A stretch of DNA of 34,345 nucleotides from Candidatus Methanoperedentaceae archaeon. GTDB lineage: Archaea; Halobacteriota; Methanosarcinia; Methanosarcinales; Methanoperedenaceae. The position numbers and the translations under genes were made by a program. Under the pieces are notes generated by a model. That model did not search any database and was not told the origin of the DNA. It worked only from the letters and a program-made list of their open reading frames with translations. Shown here piece after piece: positions 7,305 through 16,093 of the stretch; the stretch's first letter is position 1; every line of letters starts with the position of its first letter. The DNA is taken from the NCBI GenBank assembly GCA_003104905.1, contig PQAS01000013.1, positions 1 to 34,345 of the forward strand, written 5' to 3'.

Positions 7305-8726
7305 TTGAAAAAGTATGATCTTATCGTAATTGGCACAGGTTCAGGAATGAACTATGTTGGCTCGATCATTGAAATGAATCCTGATTTTAAGGTTGCTGTG
7401 ATCGATAAGGACGAGCCGGGCGGGATATGTCTTACGCGCGGATGCATACCCTCTAAACTCCTGCTCTATCCGGCAGAGCTGATCAGAACTATCGGAACAG
7501 CAGGTAAATTCGGGATCGATGTAACATTGAAAAATATCGATTTCAAATATATTATAGAAAAGATGAGAACAGATATTTCAAAAGACATTGAATCCATCCG
7601 CGAAGGACTATCCAGTGACCCGAAACTTGATTATTATCATGGCACAGCCAAATTCATTTCACCATATACAATGAAAGTTGGCAATGAGACCATTACATCA
7701 AAAATGATCTTTCTCTGTACGGGCTCAAGGACCATCATACCGAAAGTGAAAGGATTGGAGGAAACAGGTTATCTCACAAGTGATACTTTATTGAAATTGT
7801 CCGTTCTGCCGCAATCTCTTGCAATTATCGGAGGTGGATACATAGCGGCTGAGTATGGTCATTTCTTTTCATCAATGGGATCAAAAGTGACGATAATCGG
7901 AAGGAATAACCTGTTCATTCCTGAAGTTGAACCTGAGATTTCAAAACTTGCAAGAAGAGAGATGTCCCGGTTCATGGATATTGTCACAGGTCATGAAGTT
8001 GTGGAAGTACAAAAATCCGGAGATGGAAAGAAGAAGGTGATTGCCACAGCGCAAGGGAAAAAAGTTGATTTTATCGCTGATGAGATCATGGTCGCATCGG
8101 GGCGCGGGCCTGTCAATGACATTCTTCATCCTGATAAAAGCGGGATAAAAACCGATCCGAAAGGATGGATCATAGTAAATGAGTATCTTGAGACAACCCA
8201 GCCGAATATCTGGGCTTTTGGCGACGCAGATGGCAAATATCTCTTCAAGCATGTGGCTAATTATGAATCAAAGATAGTTTTCAATAATGCTATCATGAAA
8301 CAGAAGATCAAAGTCGATTATCATGCAGTCCCTTACGCTGTTTTTTCATATCCTGAAATAGCAGGGGTCGGCATGGGGGAAAAAGATGCTCTTGAAAAAT
8401 ACGGGGCAGAAAACATATTGATAGGTTTTCATAAATATGAAGATACGGCAAAAGGCCAGGCTATGGATGTTAAAGATTATTTTGTGAAAATAATATTTGA
8501 AGAAAGCACAGACAGGATATTGGGCGCCCATATCATAGGTCCGTACGCATCCATCCTCATACAGGAAATAGTGAACCTGATGTATTCAAAAGAACAAAAT
8601 CACGGCTCCATAATCCAGGGGATGCATATCCATCCTGCATTGAGCGAAGTTGTCCAGAAGGCATTTTATTCACTGGTGCCGCCGGAACATTATCATCATA
8701 TGCTTGAGCATATGGGTCTGGATTAA
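7305..8726 (+). CDS. FAD/NAD-dependent class I disulfide oxidoreductase (dihydrolipoamide dehydrogenase-like)
   Basis: This 473-residue flavoprotein has the full pyridine-nucleotide-disulfide oxidoreductase architecture. An N-terminal FAD Rossmann motif (VIGTGSGMNYVG) is followed by the redox-active disulfide C42/C47 in GGICLTRGCIPSK, an NAD-binding motif IGGGYIAAEYG near residues 182-192, and a C-terminal dimerisation domain with the proton-relay pair H443/E448 in HIHPALSE. It should move electrons between NAD(P)H and a disulfide substrate such as lipoamide. No 2-oxoacid dehydrogenase, glycine cleavage or lipoate gene is nearby, so the substrate is open; relatives include mercuric and other disulfide reductases. 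The start is TTG at 7305 with GGGGTG upstream. The macrodomain gene follows after five bases, so they share a transcript. Confidence 0.88.
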   Translation: MKKYDLIVIGTGSGMNYVGSIIEMNPDFKVAVIDKDEPGGICLTRGCIPSKLLLYPAELIRTIGTAGKFGIDVTLKNIDFKYIIEKMRTDISKDIESIREGLSSDPKLDYYHGTAKFISPYTMKVGNETITSKMIFLCTGSRTIIPKVKGLEETGYLTSDTLLKLSVLPQSLAIIGGGYIAAEYGHFFSSMGSKVTIIGRNNLFIPEVEPEISKLARREMSRFMDIVTGHEVVEVQKSGDGKKKVIATAQGKKVDFIADEIMVASGRGPVNDILHPDKSGIKTDPKGWIIVNEYLETTQPNIWAFGDADGKYLFKHVANYESKIVFNNAIMKQKIKVDYHAVPYAVFSYPEIAGVGMGEKDALEKYGAENILIGFHKYEDTAKGQAMDVKDYFVKIIFEESTDRILGAHIIGPYASILIQEIVNLMYSKEQNHGSIIQGMHIHPALSEVVQKAFYSLVPPEHYHHMLEHMGLD

Positions 8727-8731
8727 GATCG

Positions 8732-9301
8732 ATGACTATGATTGGAAATTCCCGAATACATCTCTCACTCGGAGATATCACAGAACAACGAACGGATGCG
8801 ATTGTCAATGCCGCGAATTCCACGCTTATGGGCGGAGGAGGTGTGGATGGCGCAATACACAGAAAAGGCGGCACTGAAATATTGGAAGAATGCAAAATCA
8901 TAAGAAAAACAAAATGGCCTGAAGGTCTTCCTACAGGGGAAGCTGTGGTGACAACAGGAGGGAGACTCAAAGCGAAAATGGTCATACATACGGTAGGCCC
9001 GATATGGAAAGGTGGAAATGAAAGAGAGCCTGAATTGCTTGCCAGTGCTTACAGGAATTGCCTTGCTCTTGCCCTTAAAATGAAAATAAGATCAATATCA
9101 TTTCCATCTATCAGTACAGGAGCTTACGGATATCCGATTGAGAAAGCAAGCAGGATTGCACTTTCGACTGTGTTTGGTTTCGCCAGGGAACATAATGGGA
9201 TCGATGAGGTGCATTTCGTATTGCACAGCCAGCATGATTTGATGATTTATGACGCTGCTTTAAAGGAAGTTGTTCAGACAGGATTTACAGGATTGGATTG
9301 A
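8732..9301 (+). CDS. macrodomain protein, probable ADP-ribose / O-acetyl-ADP-ribose hydrolase (YmdB-like)
   Basis: Macrodomains bind ADP-ribose, and this subgroup removes it from O-acetyl-ADP-ribose or from modified targets. The 189-residue protein is essentially one domain. Key elements are GDIT (14-17), VNAAN (25-29) with the catalytic asparagine, the GGGGVDGAIH loop (34-43) and SISTGAYGYP near 127-136, which binds the distal ribose and phosphates. It begins five bases after the flavoprotein gene; a second in-frame ATG lies two codons inside. The last residues (QTGFTGLD) are encoded by one arm of a perfect inverted repeat, so the natural C-terminus may have been altered by that element. Pairing with a lipoamide-dehydrogenase-like enzyme suggests a redox or lipoyl-linked ADP-ribosylation role (inference). 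Confidence 0.93.
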   Translation: MTMIGNSRIHLSLGDITEQRTDAIVNAANSTLMGGGGVDGAIHRKGGTEILEECKIIRKTKWPEGLPTGEAVVTTGGRLKAKMVIHTVGPIWKGGNEREPELLASAYRNCLALALKMKIRSISFPSISTGAYGYPIEKASRIALSTVFGFAREHNGIDEVHFVLHSQHDLMIYDAALKEVVQTGFTGLD

Positions 9302-9323
9302 AAAGTTATCCTGTAAATCCTGT
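9278..9323. repeat. perfect 16-bp inverted repeat, possible terminator
   Basis: ACAGGATTTACAGGAT at 9278-9293 is exactly complementary to ATCCTGTAAATCCTGT at 9308-9323, with a 14-base loop holding the macrodomain stop codon. Each arm itself contains a tandem ACAGGATT/ACAGGAT repeat. The sequence resembles the dispersed CAGGATTTACAGGATT family seen in several bacterial and archaeal genomes (from memory). It lies between two convergent transcripts and could end both. Confidence 0.7.
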
Positions 9324-9361
9324 TATTCTGTCGTACCTGCAATTTCCAATGAAAATTATTC

Positions 9362-10624
9362 CTACTTTGTGTCCAGAACTTTTTTCGCTTCAAGCCAATT
9401 TAAAATAACATAGGGAAGATATGCAATAGAAGTTCCGATAGAAGCTCCCACTGCACCATATCTCGGAATTAATATCAGGTTTAGGATAATGTTTAAAATC
9501 ATGGAAATTATCGAGTTAAATAATCTTTTTTTAGCCAATCCCTGGTAATCAAGGAACAGATTTAAAAATATTAGAAAAGAACGACTTACCAGGAATATTG
9601 TTAAAATTTGTAAAGGAAGGACCCCCCCTGCATATTTAGCACCATATACAAAAGGGACCAAAAACCCGGAGAATAATATGATACCTATCGTTATGCTTGC
9701 CATAAGCCATGTATTGATTTTCAGTATTTTATAAAATAACTGTTTTAATTCCTCCTTGTTCTCACTATTTATCTTTGCAAAAACAGGCATTGTACCCATT
9801 GCGATCGCAAGACTTATTTGAGGTACCGTATTAACGATATTTTTTCCAATTGCATAGATCCCTACTTCATAATTTGAAGAATATAGTCCAAGCATTACTG
9901 TATCTATTTCAGTTGCTATTACAGATCCAATACTTGTGAAGAATAAAGGAATAGCATATTTAACAATATCCAATACGGATGTTTTATTTGTTGAACGTTC
10001 AATCTTTATATAAAACTTAAAATATAACAGCGATAAACCAATTACAATCGTTAGAAATGAAGCCAGACTAAAGGCATTGACTATATTGATCAAACTTTTT
10101 GAAAATTGAAACAAAAGAATAACAAAACTGAATTTAAATCCAAATTCCAAAACATTGACCACAAAATTATATTTTATTCTATGCAGCCCCCCAAAAGCAG
10201 TTTTCAAATATTCTAAAAATCCCATCGAAAAAATCAGAGGAGCAGAATATTTCAAAAGAATTTCAAATTCAGGGTAGCCAACTAAAACGCTTATTATTCC
10301 GGAACTAAAAAAGACCATAAGCGCAAAAAAAGTACTTATCACCAGTCTTAGCTTAAAACTATTTCTAATTACATTTTTTAATTCGTCTGTGCTGTTATGC
10401 TGTGCGATAAATTTTCCGGAAGCATTAATTCCAAACATTGAAATTAAAAAAATTCCGGAAATAATTGCAAACAGAAAAGACCATAAGCCAAAATCTTCAA
10501 CCCCAAGTATTCTTGCCAGGAATATATTGAGTGCCATAAATAAAACAAAAGATACTCCCTTTGTTGCAAAGCCCCAGAGGGTTTCTTTAATTAATTTATT
10601 CTTTAGAAGATTATAAAGGCTCAT
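9362..10624 (-). CDS. Wzx-like oligosaccharide flippase (MOP superfamily)
   Basis: The 420-residue protein is almost wholly hydrophobic, with about 12 predicted membrane helices, and opens with LIKETLWGFATKGVSFVLFM and FLARILGVEDFGLWSFLF, the classic N-terminus of polysaccharide biosynthesis / Wzx proteins. Such proteins flip lipid-linked oligosaccharides across the cytoplasmic membrane. It starts one base after the stop of the three-domain kinase-like gene and is the last gene of the minus-strand glycan operon (15788 to 9362). The substrate cannot be read from the sequence. Confidence 0.88.
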   Translation of the reverse strand: MSLYNLLKNKLIKETLWGFATKGVSFVLFMALNIFLARILGVEDFGLWSFLFAIISGIFLISMFGINASGKFIAQHNSTDELKNVIRNSFKLRLVISTFFALMVFFSSGIISVLVGYPEFEILLKYSAPLIFSMGFLEYLKTAFGGLHRIKYNFVVNVLEFGFKFSFVILLFQFSKSLINIVNAFSLASFLTIVIGLSLLYFKFYIKIERSTNKTSVLDIVKYAIPLFFTSIGSVIATEIDTVMLGLYSSNYEVGIYAIGKNIVNTVPQISLAIAMGTMPVFAKINSENKEELKQLFYKILKINTWLMASITIGIILFSGFLVPFVYGAKYAGGVLPLQILTIFLVSRSFLIFLNLFLDYQGLAKKRLFNSIISMILNIILNLILIPRYGAVGASIGTSIAYLPYVILNWLEAKKVLDTK

Positions 10625-10625
10625 T

Positions 10626-12629
10626 TTATGTAGAGGGATGTTTGATTGCTAATAAATGTTGGTAATGCATCTCAAATGATTTTATTTTTGATATATCGAA
10701 CATAGCAAATTTTTCGATCAGTTCCTTGTTTTCATTTCCAAAGTAATCACTGATCAACCTTCTCAATAAGATAAATTTATCATAATCTTTGTCGAAAACA
10801 TGTGAATCAGCATAGTCTATAACATATATATTATTTTGATAACAATATATATTATCGGGAGTTAGATCTCCATGTATCAAGACCATTTGATTTTTGTATA
10901 ACAAATCTAAAGAAGTGCAAATTTTTTTATATAGATCAATTATTTCTGAAAAATTGAGTGCTCCTGATCTTATTTGTGTCGCCAGGTTTGGGGCAGTAAT
11001 GAATTCATATCGTATTTGTTCATTTCCTGTGATATTATACTCCGGAAATTTAATAGAAGATTCATTGAAATAATATTTTTGTAAAAAATCTCTCTCCTTT
11101 TCAAATGAATCTTTGTCAGAAAAAGTCTTAATTATGTGATAACTGTCATGGTCTTTATATAACTCTATGGTGCATGGCCAGCTTCCTCCACCGGTTCTCT
11201 TTATCAGGAAATTCTCATCCGGGCATTTCCTCGATGGGAGAAGATCGGTTATTCTTAGAGTGAAACATAGTTTTAAAATTTTCAGGAAAAATCGATCCAT
11301 AACAAAAAAGATTTTCTTGATTGAGTTTATTTTGAATCGCGGCCTGAATAAAAAATATGAGTAAAACAGTGAAAATGCCTCCGCGTCGTTTCTTACTATA
11401 TATTTATTTTTTTTGAGGACTAAAAAGGTGTCGGATCCCTTTTTCAGAGAAGTATTTTTAGAGAAACTCTGGTAAATATATGTATTGGTAAGCTTTATGC
11501 AGGTGAAAATATCGTTTTCATAGGTGTCAATGATTATTGGTTTCAGATAATTTTTGGAATAAATCAACTCTTTCAATAACTTTATTTTCTCCATACTTAT
11601 TTCTTTCTTTCGTTCATAAAGCACATTGTTTGGCGCATCAAGCAGGATAAATAAATCTGGTTTTGGGACAAGAGATATTAATAAAGTCTCCCATATATGA
11701 TTTTTTGAACGGACAATAGAATCATAAAAATATCTGTCAAATAAGATAATTTCTGTATTCCTGTTCAATATGCTTTTCAAATATCTACTATAAAGTTCAA
11801 TAAATATAATAATGTTCTCAAATAAAGCGATCCTCTTGACGGAATCCGTAATAGATCTTTTTGTATCCTTATCTGTATGTTTATATTTGAAATGCCTGTA
11901 AACCCTTATTGGCCACAAATAAAAATCGTGCCAACCCATATAAGTGGTCTTTACATTGAATACGCCGGACAATTCTTTTTCCAGCTCCCTGATCAAAGTG
12001 GTTTTTCCTGCACCGTCTATACCCATAATAACAACAATTAATTTTCTATTTAATTGTCTGAACTTGAAGATCTTCTTTTTGATATGATAAATTGCATAAT
12101 TATATAATTTTTTTCTAATAAGTTTAGATCTTATTTTTTTGGTGTCGTTGATCTCTTCCTGTTTGACGCTAAAATGTTTGAGTTCACTTAATAGGAACGT
12201 TGTTGGTTGAATATTATTTTCCAGATAGGAAAATGTTCTTTTGCTTTTCCATGGAAAAAAGAGATACCCCAAATATCTATCTAAATATATATATTCATCT
12301 CCAAGAACAAAAATGCCATCAGTCTTCATTCTGGAAGATTTCCTTAGTTTCGGAAGTGATAAACTTACAACATTGCAGTAATCCAATCCGTCGACAATAA
12401 AATCAATTTTTATGAAGCTTTGATTGATCGTATCAAAACGAACATATATAAAATGGTTATTATAAGTTGAAGGATTTATCAGTTTGTAATTTGATGGAAA
12501 ATTAATACCAGCAAACTCAGGTTTGGAAATTAGGATATCAACATCCTTATCCTTCAGGGAAATTTCGTGCTTGATAAAAAGTTCCTTGAGATATAATTCG
12601 TTTTTTATTTTATTTAATAACTCCATCAT
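10626..12629 (-). CDS. three-domain protein: NTase-like, thymidylate-kinase-like P-loop kinase, APH/Bud32-like kinase
   Basis: I do not know a named protein with this layout. Residues about 1-160 look like a nucleotidyltransferase fold: KDKDVDILIS gives D29/D31 and KIDFIVD gives D76, the expected third acidic residue. Residues about 195-390 match the thymidylate kinase family: P-loop GIDGAGKTT (203-211), DRYFYD at 298-303, and PDLFILLDAP with a basic lid (YERKKE). Residues about 480-667 resemble small-molecule or LPS kinases: a candidate ATP lysine K501, catalytic HGDLTPDN (586-593) and metal-binding DYAD (605-608). All three active sites look intact. It lies inside the glycosyltransferase operon, two bases after the GT4 stop with GGTG upstream, so it probably phosphorylates or activates a sugar, lipid or glycan intermediate (inference). 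A second ATG follows the first directly. Confidence 0.75.
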   Translation of the reverse strand: MMELLNKIKNELYLKELFIKHEISLKDKDVDILISKPEFAGINFPSNYKLINPSTYNNHFIYVRFDTINQSFIKIDFIVDGLDYCNVVSLSLPKLRKSSRMKTDGIFVLGDEYIYLDRYLGYLFFPWKSKRTFSYLENNIQPTTFLLSELKHFSVKQEEINDTKKIRSKLIRKKLYNYAIYHIKKKIFKFRQLNRKLIVVIMGIDGAGKTTLIRELEKELSGVFNVKTTYMGWHDFYLWPIRVYRHFKYKHTDKDTKRSITDSVKRIALFENIIIFIELYSRYLKSILNRNTEIILFDRYFYDSIVRSKNHIWETLLISLVPKPDLFILLDAPNNVLYERKKEISMEKIKLLKELIYSKNYLKPIIIDTYENDIFTCIKLTNTYIYQSFSKNTSLKKGSDTFLVLKKNKYIVRNDAEAFSLFYSYFLFRPRFKINSIKKIFFVMDRFFLKILKLCFTLRITDLLPSRKCPDENFLIKRTGGGSWPCTIELYKDHDSYHIIKTFSDKDSFEKERDFLQKYYFNESSIKFPEYNITGNEQIRYEFITAPNLATQIRSGALNFSEIIDLYKKICTSLDLLYKNQMVLIHGDLTPDNIYCYQNNIYVIDYADSHVFDKDYDKFILLRRLISDYFGNENKELIEKFAMFDISKIKSFEMHYQHLLAIKHPST

Positions 12630-12631
12630 TT

Positions 12632-13732
12632 CTATTTGTGCACCTGTTCCTTCAAGCTACAATATATTGATTCCAATGTCATTAAGTATTTTTCCAAAGA
12701 ATAATTTCCAGCAGATTTCAAACCATTTTCAATTATTTCTCTCCTCAAATCTTCATTATGATATAGTAATTCTATTTTTTTTGCCAGTTCTTTTTGATTT
12801 TTTGGTTCAAACAAAAAACCGGTTTTAGCGTCTAAAACAACTTCATTTAATCCCTCCACGTTCGAAGAGATAACCGGGACTCCTGTAGCATGGGCTTCCA
12901 GGGCAACAATACCAAAAGGCTCCCAGTGGGATGGAATCACAAAGCAATCAATGATTGAATAGAACCATCTGATATCCGGAATATATCCGAGAAATAAAAT
13001 ATTTCGTTCTAATCCTAATTTATGGGCTAATTTCATATTCTTCTCTTTCTCAGGCCCATTTCCGGTAATTAGCAACTTTATATTTTCAAAGTGTTTCAGT
13101 TCTCCCACGGCAAAAATTAAATCCTGGCATCCCTTTCTTTCTATATGCCTCCCTGCAAAACCAAGAACAAAATCATTATCATTCAGGCCAAGTTTTCTTC
13201 GTTCTTCTTGCCTGTTTGTTTTTTGCGGACTGAAATAATCCAGATCCACAAAATTTAACAAAACTTTTATTTCATCTTCCTTAACTCCTGCATTTTCGAT
13301 AAGCTGTTTCTCTGTTGCTTTTGAAATAGCTATATAAAGATCAACTTTGCCACGTGTTCTTTTGATAAACTGCCTGTACCACCAGCGATTCTGGAAAATA
13401 CTTCCGTGTTCATGAAAAATGAGTATTATATTCTTAAAAAAAAATAATTTTAATAAGTATCCAAAAAACATGGACTTCTGCAAATGACAGTGCAGAATAT
13501 CAATATTATGCTCTTTTACAAGAGTCCGCAATTCAAAAAGGGATGTGATGTTGAATTTAGAAGAACCTGCATGTGAATATACATTGGGGTGATCCACTTC
13601 AACCCGGATTTCATTATTCCTCAGTGAATAACAAAAAATGTTTTTATTGTTTGTCTTCTTTTCAAAAATTCCTTTTATTATTGTCTGGGCACCCCCCATA
13701 CCCAGGTGATCAATAATATGTAGAATTTTCAT
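12632..13732 (-). CDS. GT4-family glycosyltransferase
   Basis: This 366-residue GT-B enzyme has the GT4 N-terminal glycine-rich loop (IIDHLGMGGAQTII, about 6-19), a HEHG segment near 108, GFAGRHIERKG at 191-201 starting the nucleotide-sugar domain, and the EX7E pair E271/E279 in HWEPFGIVALEA. It would transfer a sugar with retention of configuration from a nucleotide donor to a lipid-linked or growing glycan on the cytoplasmic face. It overlaps the upstream GT4 gene by four bases (ATGA). Donor and acceptor cannot be inferred. Confidence 0.9.
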   Translation of the reverse strand: MKILHIIDHLGMGGAQTIIKGIFEKKTNNKNIFCYSLRNNEIRVEVDHPNVYSHAGSSKFNITSLFELRTLVKEHNIDILHCHLQKSMFFGYLLKLFFFKNIILIFHEHGSIFQNRWWYRQFIKRTRGKVDLYIAISKATEKQLIENAGVKEDEIKVLLNFVDLDYFSPQKTNRQEERRKLGLNDNDFVLGFAGRHIERKGCQDLIFAVGELKHFENIKLLITGNGPEKEKNMKLAHKLGLERNILFLGYIPDIRWFYSIIDCFVIPSHWEPFGIVALEAHATGVPVISSNVEGLNEVVLDAKTGFLFEPKNQKELAKKIELLYHNEDLRREIIENGLKSAGNYSLEKYLMTLESIYCSLKEQVHK

Positions 13733-14856
13733 TTCAATATCACATCTTCATAAACCTTCAAATAGGATTCTCCGACCGCTTTCCAATCCATCAACTCAGC
13801 AATTTTCCGGCTCTTCATATTCATCCGCTTTCTTTCGTCCGGATAATCCATAAGCCTGCGAATTGCCTCTACAATCGCATCAGAATCCCCCATCGGCACA
13901 ATGATACCATTTCCATCAACAAGCTCCACTGTCCCGCCGGTATTAGTAACAATAACCGTAAGACCTGATGCCATACCCTCAAGTAAAGCATTGCTCATAC
14001 CTTCATTAAGTGACGGCAGAACAAAAACATCACTTTCTTTATAAATATCGGCTATATTATCGTGGGAAATATAACCTTTAAAATCAACTATATTGGAAAT
14101 ACCAAGATCCTGCGCCAATTTCTTCAACTCTTCTTCTTGATTTCCTTCTCCTACGAGAACCAATTTGATATTTTTATCTCTTAATTTTCCAATAGCTTCG
14201 ATCAAATACTTGATCCCCTTTCTTTCAATCAACCTTGAGACGCATACGATCCTTAGCCCATTTCCATCTTTGGTTCTATTAATATCCGGTCTAAATTCCG
14301 ATACATCAATTCCATTATAAATAACGCTAATTTCCTGATCCGGTGAAGTTAACAAAGCAAGCTCCCTCAATCCTTTACTGTTTGCAATCACTGCCCCTGC
14401 CCTATTCCAGATAGATTTTATGATGGGTTTTAAAAATACGTATTCGAAACCGAATCTTTCATTAAATCCTGGTACATCGGAGCCTCTCAAGGAAACAATA
14501 TACGGGATTTTTTTCCTAAACAAATAGGCAATTGCTCCGCATGGAATACCGAAGAAGGCATGGCAAACGTCATACTCTTTTTCGTCCATCAATTTCTTAA
14601 TAAATTTATTCGCTTTCCAGCTATAGGTAATTATCTCTCGTTGCGTCCAGTAATGAATATCTTTTTTATTAATAGGCAGTTTATAAATGTTAACAGTATC
14701 CCCAATTTTTTCCATTTCAAATGTGTTAGAAGAAGAGGAAGTTACAACATCTACTTCAAGATCCTTATTTGCAAATTCTTTTAATATATATTTACAGGCA
14801 TTGCTCCCGCCTCCTCCAAGCGGAGGATACTCATTATTCAGCATCAGTATTCTCAT
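13729..14856 (-). CDS. GT4-family glycosyltransferase
   Basis: A second retaining GT-B glycosyltransferase of 375 residues. The N-terminal motif NNEYPPLGGGGSNA (7-20) is followed by a VSLRGSDVPG loop, VSRLIERKG (206-214) and EX7E residues E285/E293 in SLNEGMSNALLEGMASG. It overlaps the GT2 gene upstream and the GT4 gene downstream by four bases each, consistent with one tightly coupled operon. It is only distantly similar by eye to the neighbouring GT4, so each probably adds a different sugar. Confidence 0.9.
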   Translation of the reverse strand: MRILMLNNEYPPLGGGGSNACKYILKEFANKDLEVDVVTSSSSNTFEMEKIGDTVNIYKLPINKKDIHYWTQREIITYSWKANKFIKKLMDEKEYDVCHAFFGIPCGAIAYLFRKKIPYIVSLRGSDVPGFNERFGFEYVFLKPIIKSIWNRAGAVIANSKGLRELALLTSPDQEISVIYNGIDVSEFRPDINRTKDGNGLRIVCVSRLIERKGIKYLIEAIGKLRDKNIKLVLVGEGNQEEELKKLAQDLGISNIVDFKGYISHDNIADIYKESDVFVLPSLNEGMSNALLEGMASGLTVIVTNTGGTVELVDGNGIIVPMGDSDAIVEAIRRLMDYPDERKRMNMKSRKIAELMDWKAVGESYLKVYEDVILK

Positions 14857-15788
14857 TCGAAAACCTTTTCAGTCAAATAGTTCTTTCTCTCATTCTGCCC
14901 ATAATAAACCTTGAGCATAATATCCGCGAGAATCCCCGATACTATAAATTGTACACCGATGATTATCATCAAAACAGCCAATAAGAACAGAGGCCTGTCA
15001 GAAAGACTCTTCTCTAAGAACAGCCTCTCAAATCCCAAATATCCGCCTATAAGTGTTCCTGAGATGCCCAGCAGCAGCCCCAATCCTCCAAAAACATGAA
15101 TGGGTCTGACTGAGTATTTCTGCCAGAAGCTTATGACTATCAGGTCAAGGAAACCCTTCCCGATTCTAAGCAAACCATATTTGGTTTTACCGTATTTCCT
15201 GGAGTGGTGTTTAACTTTTTCCTCGCCTATCTTGTAGCCCCTCCACAGCAGCATTGCGGGGATGTACCTGTGGATTTCTCCATACAGATCCAGACCCTTT
15301 ACGCATCCGATCTTGTATGCCCTGAAAGTGCATCCTGAATCATGTATTACCTCACCTGTGGTCATTTTCCTTAGAAAATTCGCAAATTTGGATGTAAATT
15401 TCTTGGAAATAGTGTCTTTTCTATCAGCGCGCCATCCACAAACCACATCATAATCTTCATTCTCGATCTTTTCGACGAGCTTTGGAATATCCGCTGGATC
15501 GTTCTGCAGATCACCATCCATGCTGATAACAATATTCCCCTGAGCAAGGTCAAATCCGGCCTTTAGGGCTGCGGTTTGTCCGAAGTTCTTCCTGAACTTT
15601 ATTATTTTGACCTTATTATCTTTCTCACGAACCTTCAGCATGTTCTTGAAGGTGTTGTCTGTGGAACCATCGTCTATGAAAATGATAATATATTCCCGGT
15701 TCATTTTTTTCAATGTATCGCTCAATTCAGAATGCAGAATCTCTATATTTTCTTCCTCATTGTAAAAAGGAACTACTATGGATATCAT
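14853..15788 (-). CDS. GT2 polyprenyl-phosphate glycosyltransferase (DPM/GtrB/ArnC-like)
   Basis: GT2 enzymes of this group load one sugar onto a polyprenyl or dolichyl phosphate carrier. The 311-residue protein has SIVVPFYNEEENI at the start, IIFIDDGSTDNT with D39/D40, SMDGDLQNDP with D91/D93, and a C-terminal pair of membrane helices (about 230-295) typical of GtrB/ArnC. It is the first gene of the minus-strand glycan operon. The ATG at 15788 follows AAGGTGG at a good distance. The lipid-linked sugar could feed glycans that the Wzx-like protein exports. Confidence 0.9.
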   Translation of the reverse strand: MISIVVPFYNEEENIEILHSELSDTLKKMNREYIIIFIDDGSTDNTFKNMLKVREKDNKVKIIKFRKNFGQTAALKAGFDLAQGNIVISMDGDLQNDPADIPKLVEKIENEDYDVVCGWRADRKDTISKKFTSKFANFLRKMTTGEVIHDSGCTFRAYKIGCVKGLDLYGEIHRYIPAMLLWRGYKIGEEKVKHHSRKYGKTKYGLLRIGKGFLDLIVISFWQKYSVRPIHVFGGLGLLLGISGTLIGGYLGFERLFLEKSLSDRPLFLLAVLMIIIGVQFIVSGILADIMLKVYYGQNERKNYLTEKVFE

Positions 15789-16093
15789 TTAGTGCCACCT
15801 TATGCCAATTTAAAAAATTTTCTATGAACTCCGGGTTCATAATCGTTCAGATTCAAGATCATAAATAACCTGTATAACATTCGTTCTACAATGCGCGTTA
15901 GTATATATATATTTACTCAAACACATAAATAAATAATAATGATGCTACGTATCATGTTGATTATATCAGGCAGATTCGGGCAATATTATCCGGAACAGAA
16001 AAAAAATCTAATGTTATGCAACAGTCTCCTCCTAAAAAATAAATATATATATTTGTATATCAGTTTAACCTAAGATTCCAGCGGTATACTTGA
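15789..16093. promoter_or_regulatory. divergent intergenic region, glycan operon versus DUF1616 gene
   Basis: This AT-rich 305-bp region separates divergent transcripts and contains no gene that I can support. For the plus strand, TAAATATATATATTTG at about 16040-16055 is a TATA box placing transcription start near 16075, shortly before ATG 16094. For the minus strand, TTATTTATG (about 15860-15868) or the longer ATATATATATTTA stretch (about 15902-15914) could serve the GT2 gene at 15788. Confidence 0.4.

Noticed and set aside
8557-8985. Minus-strand 142-codon frame
   Set aside because: It is antisense to the ends of the flavoprotein and macrodomain genes, both of which are motif-supported.
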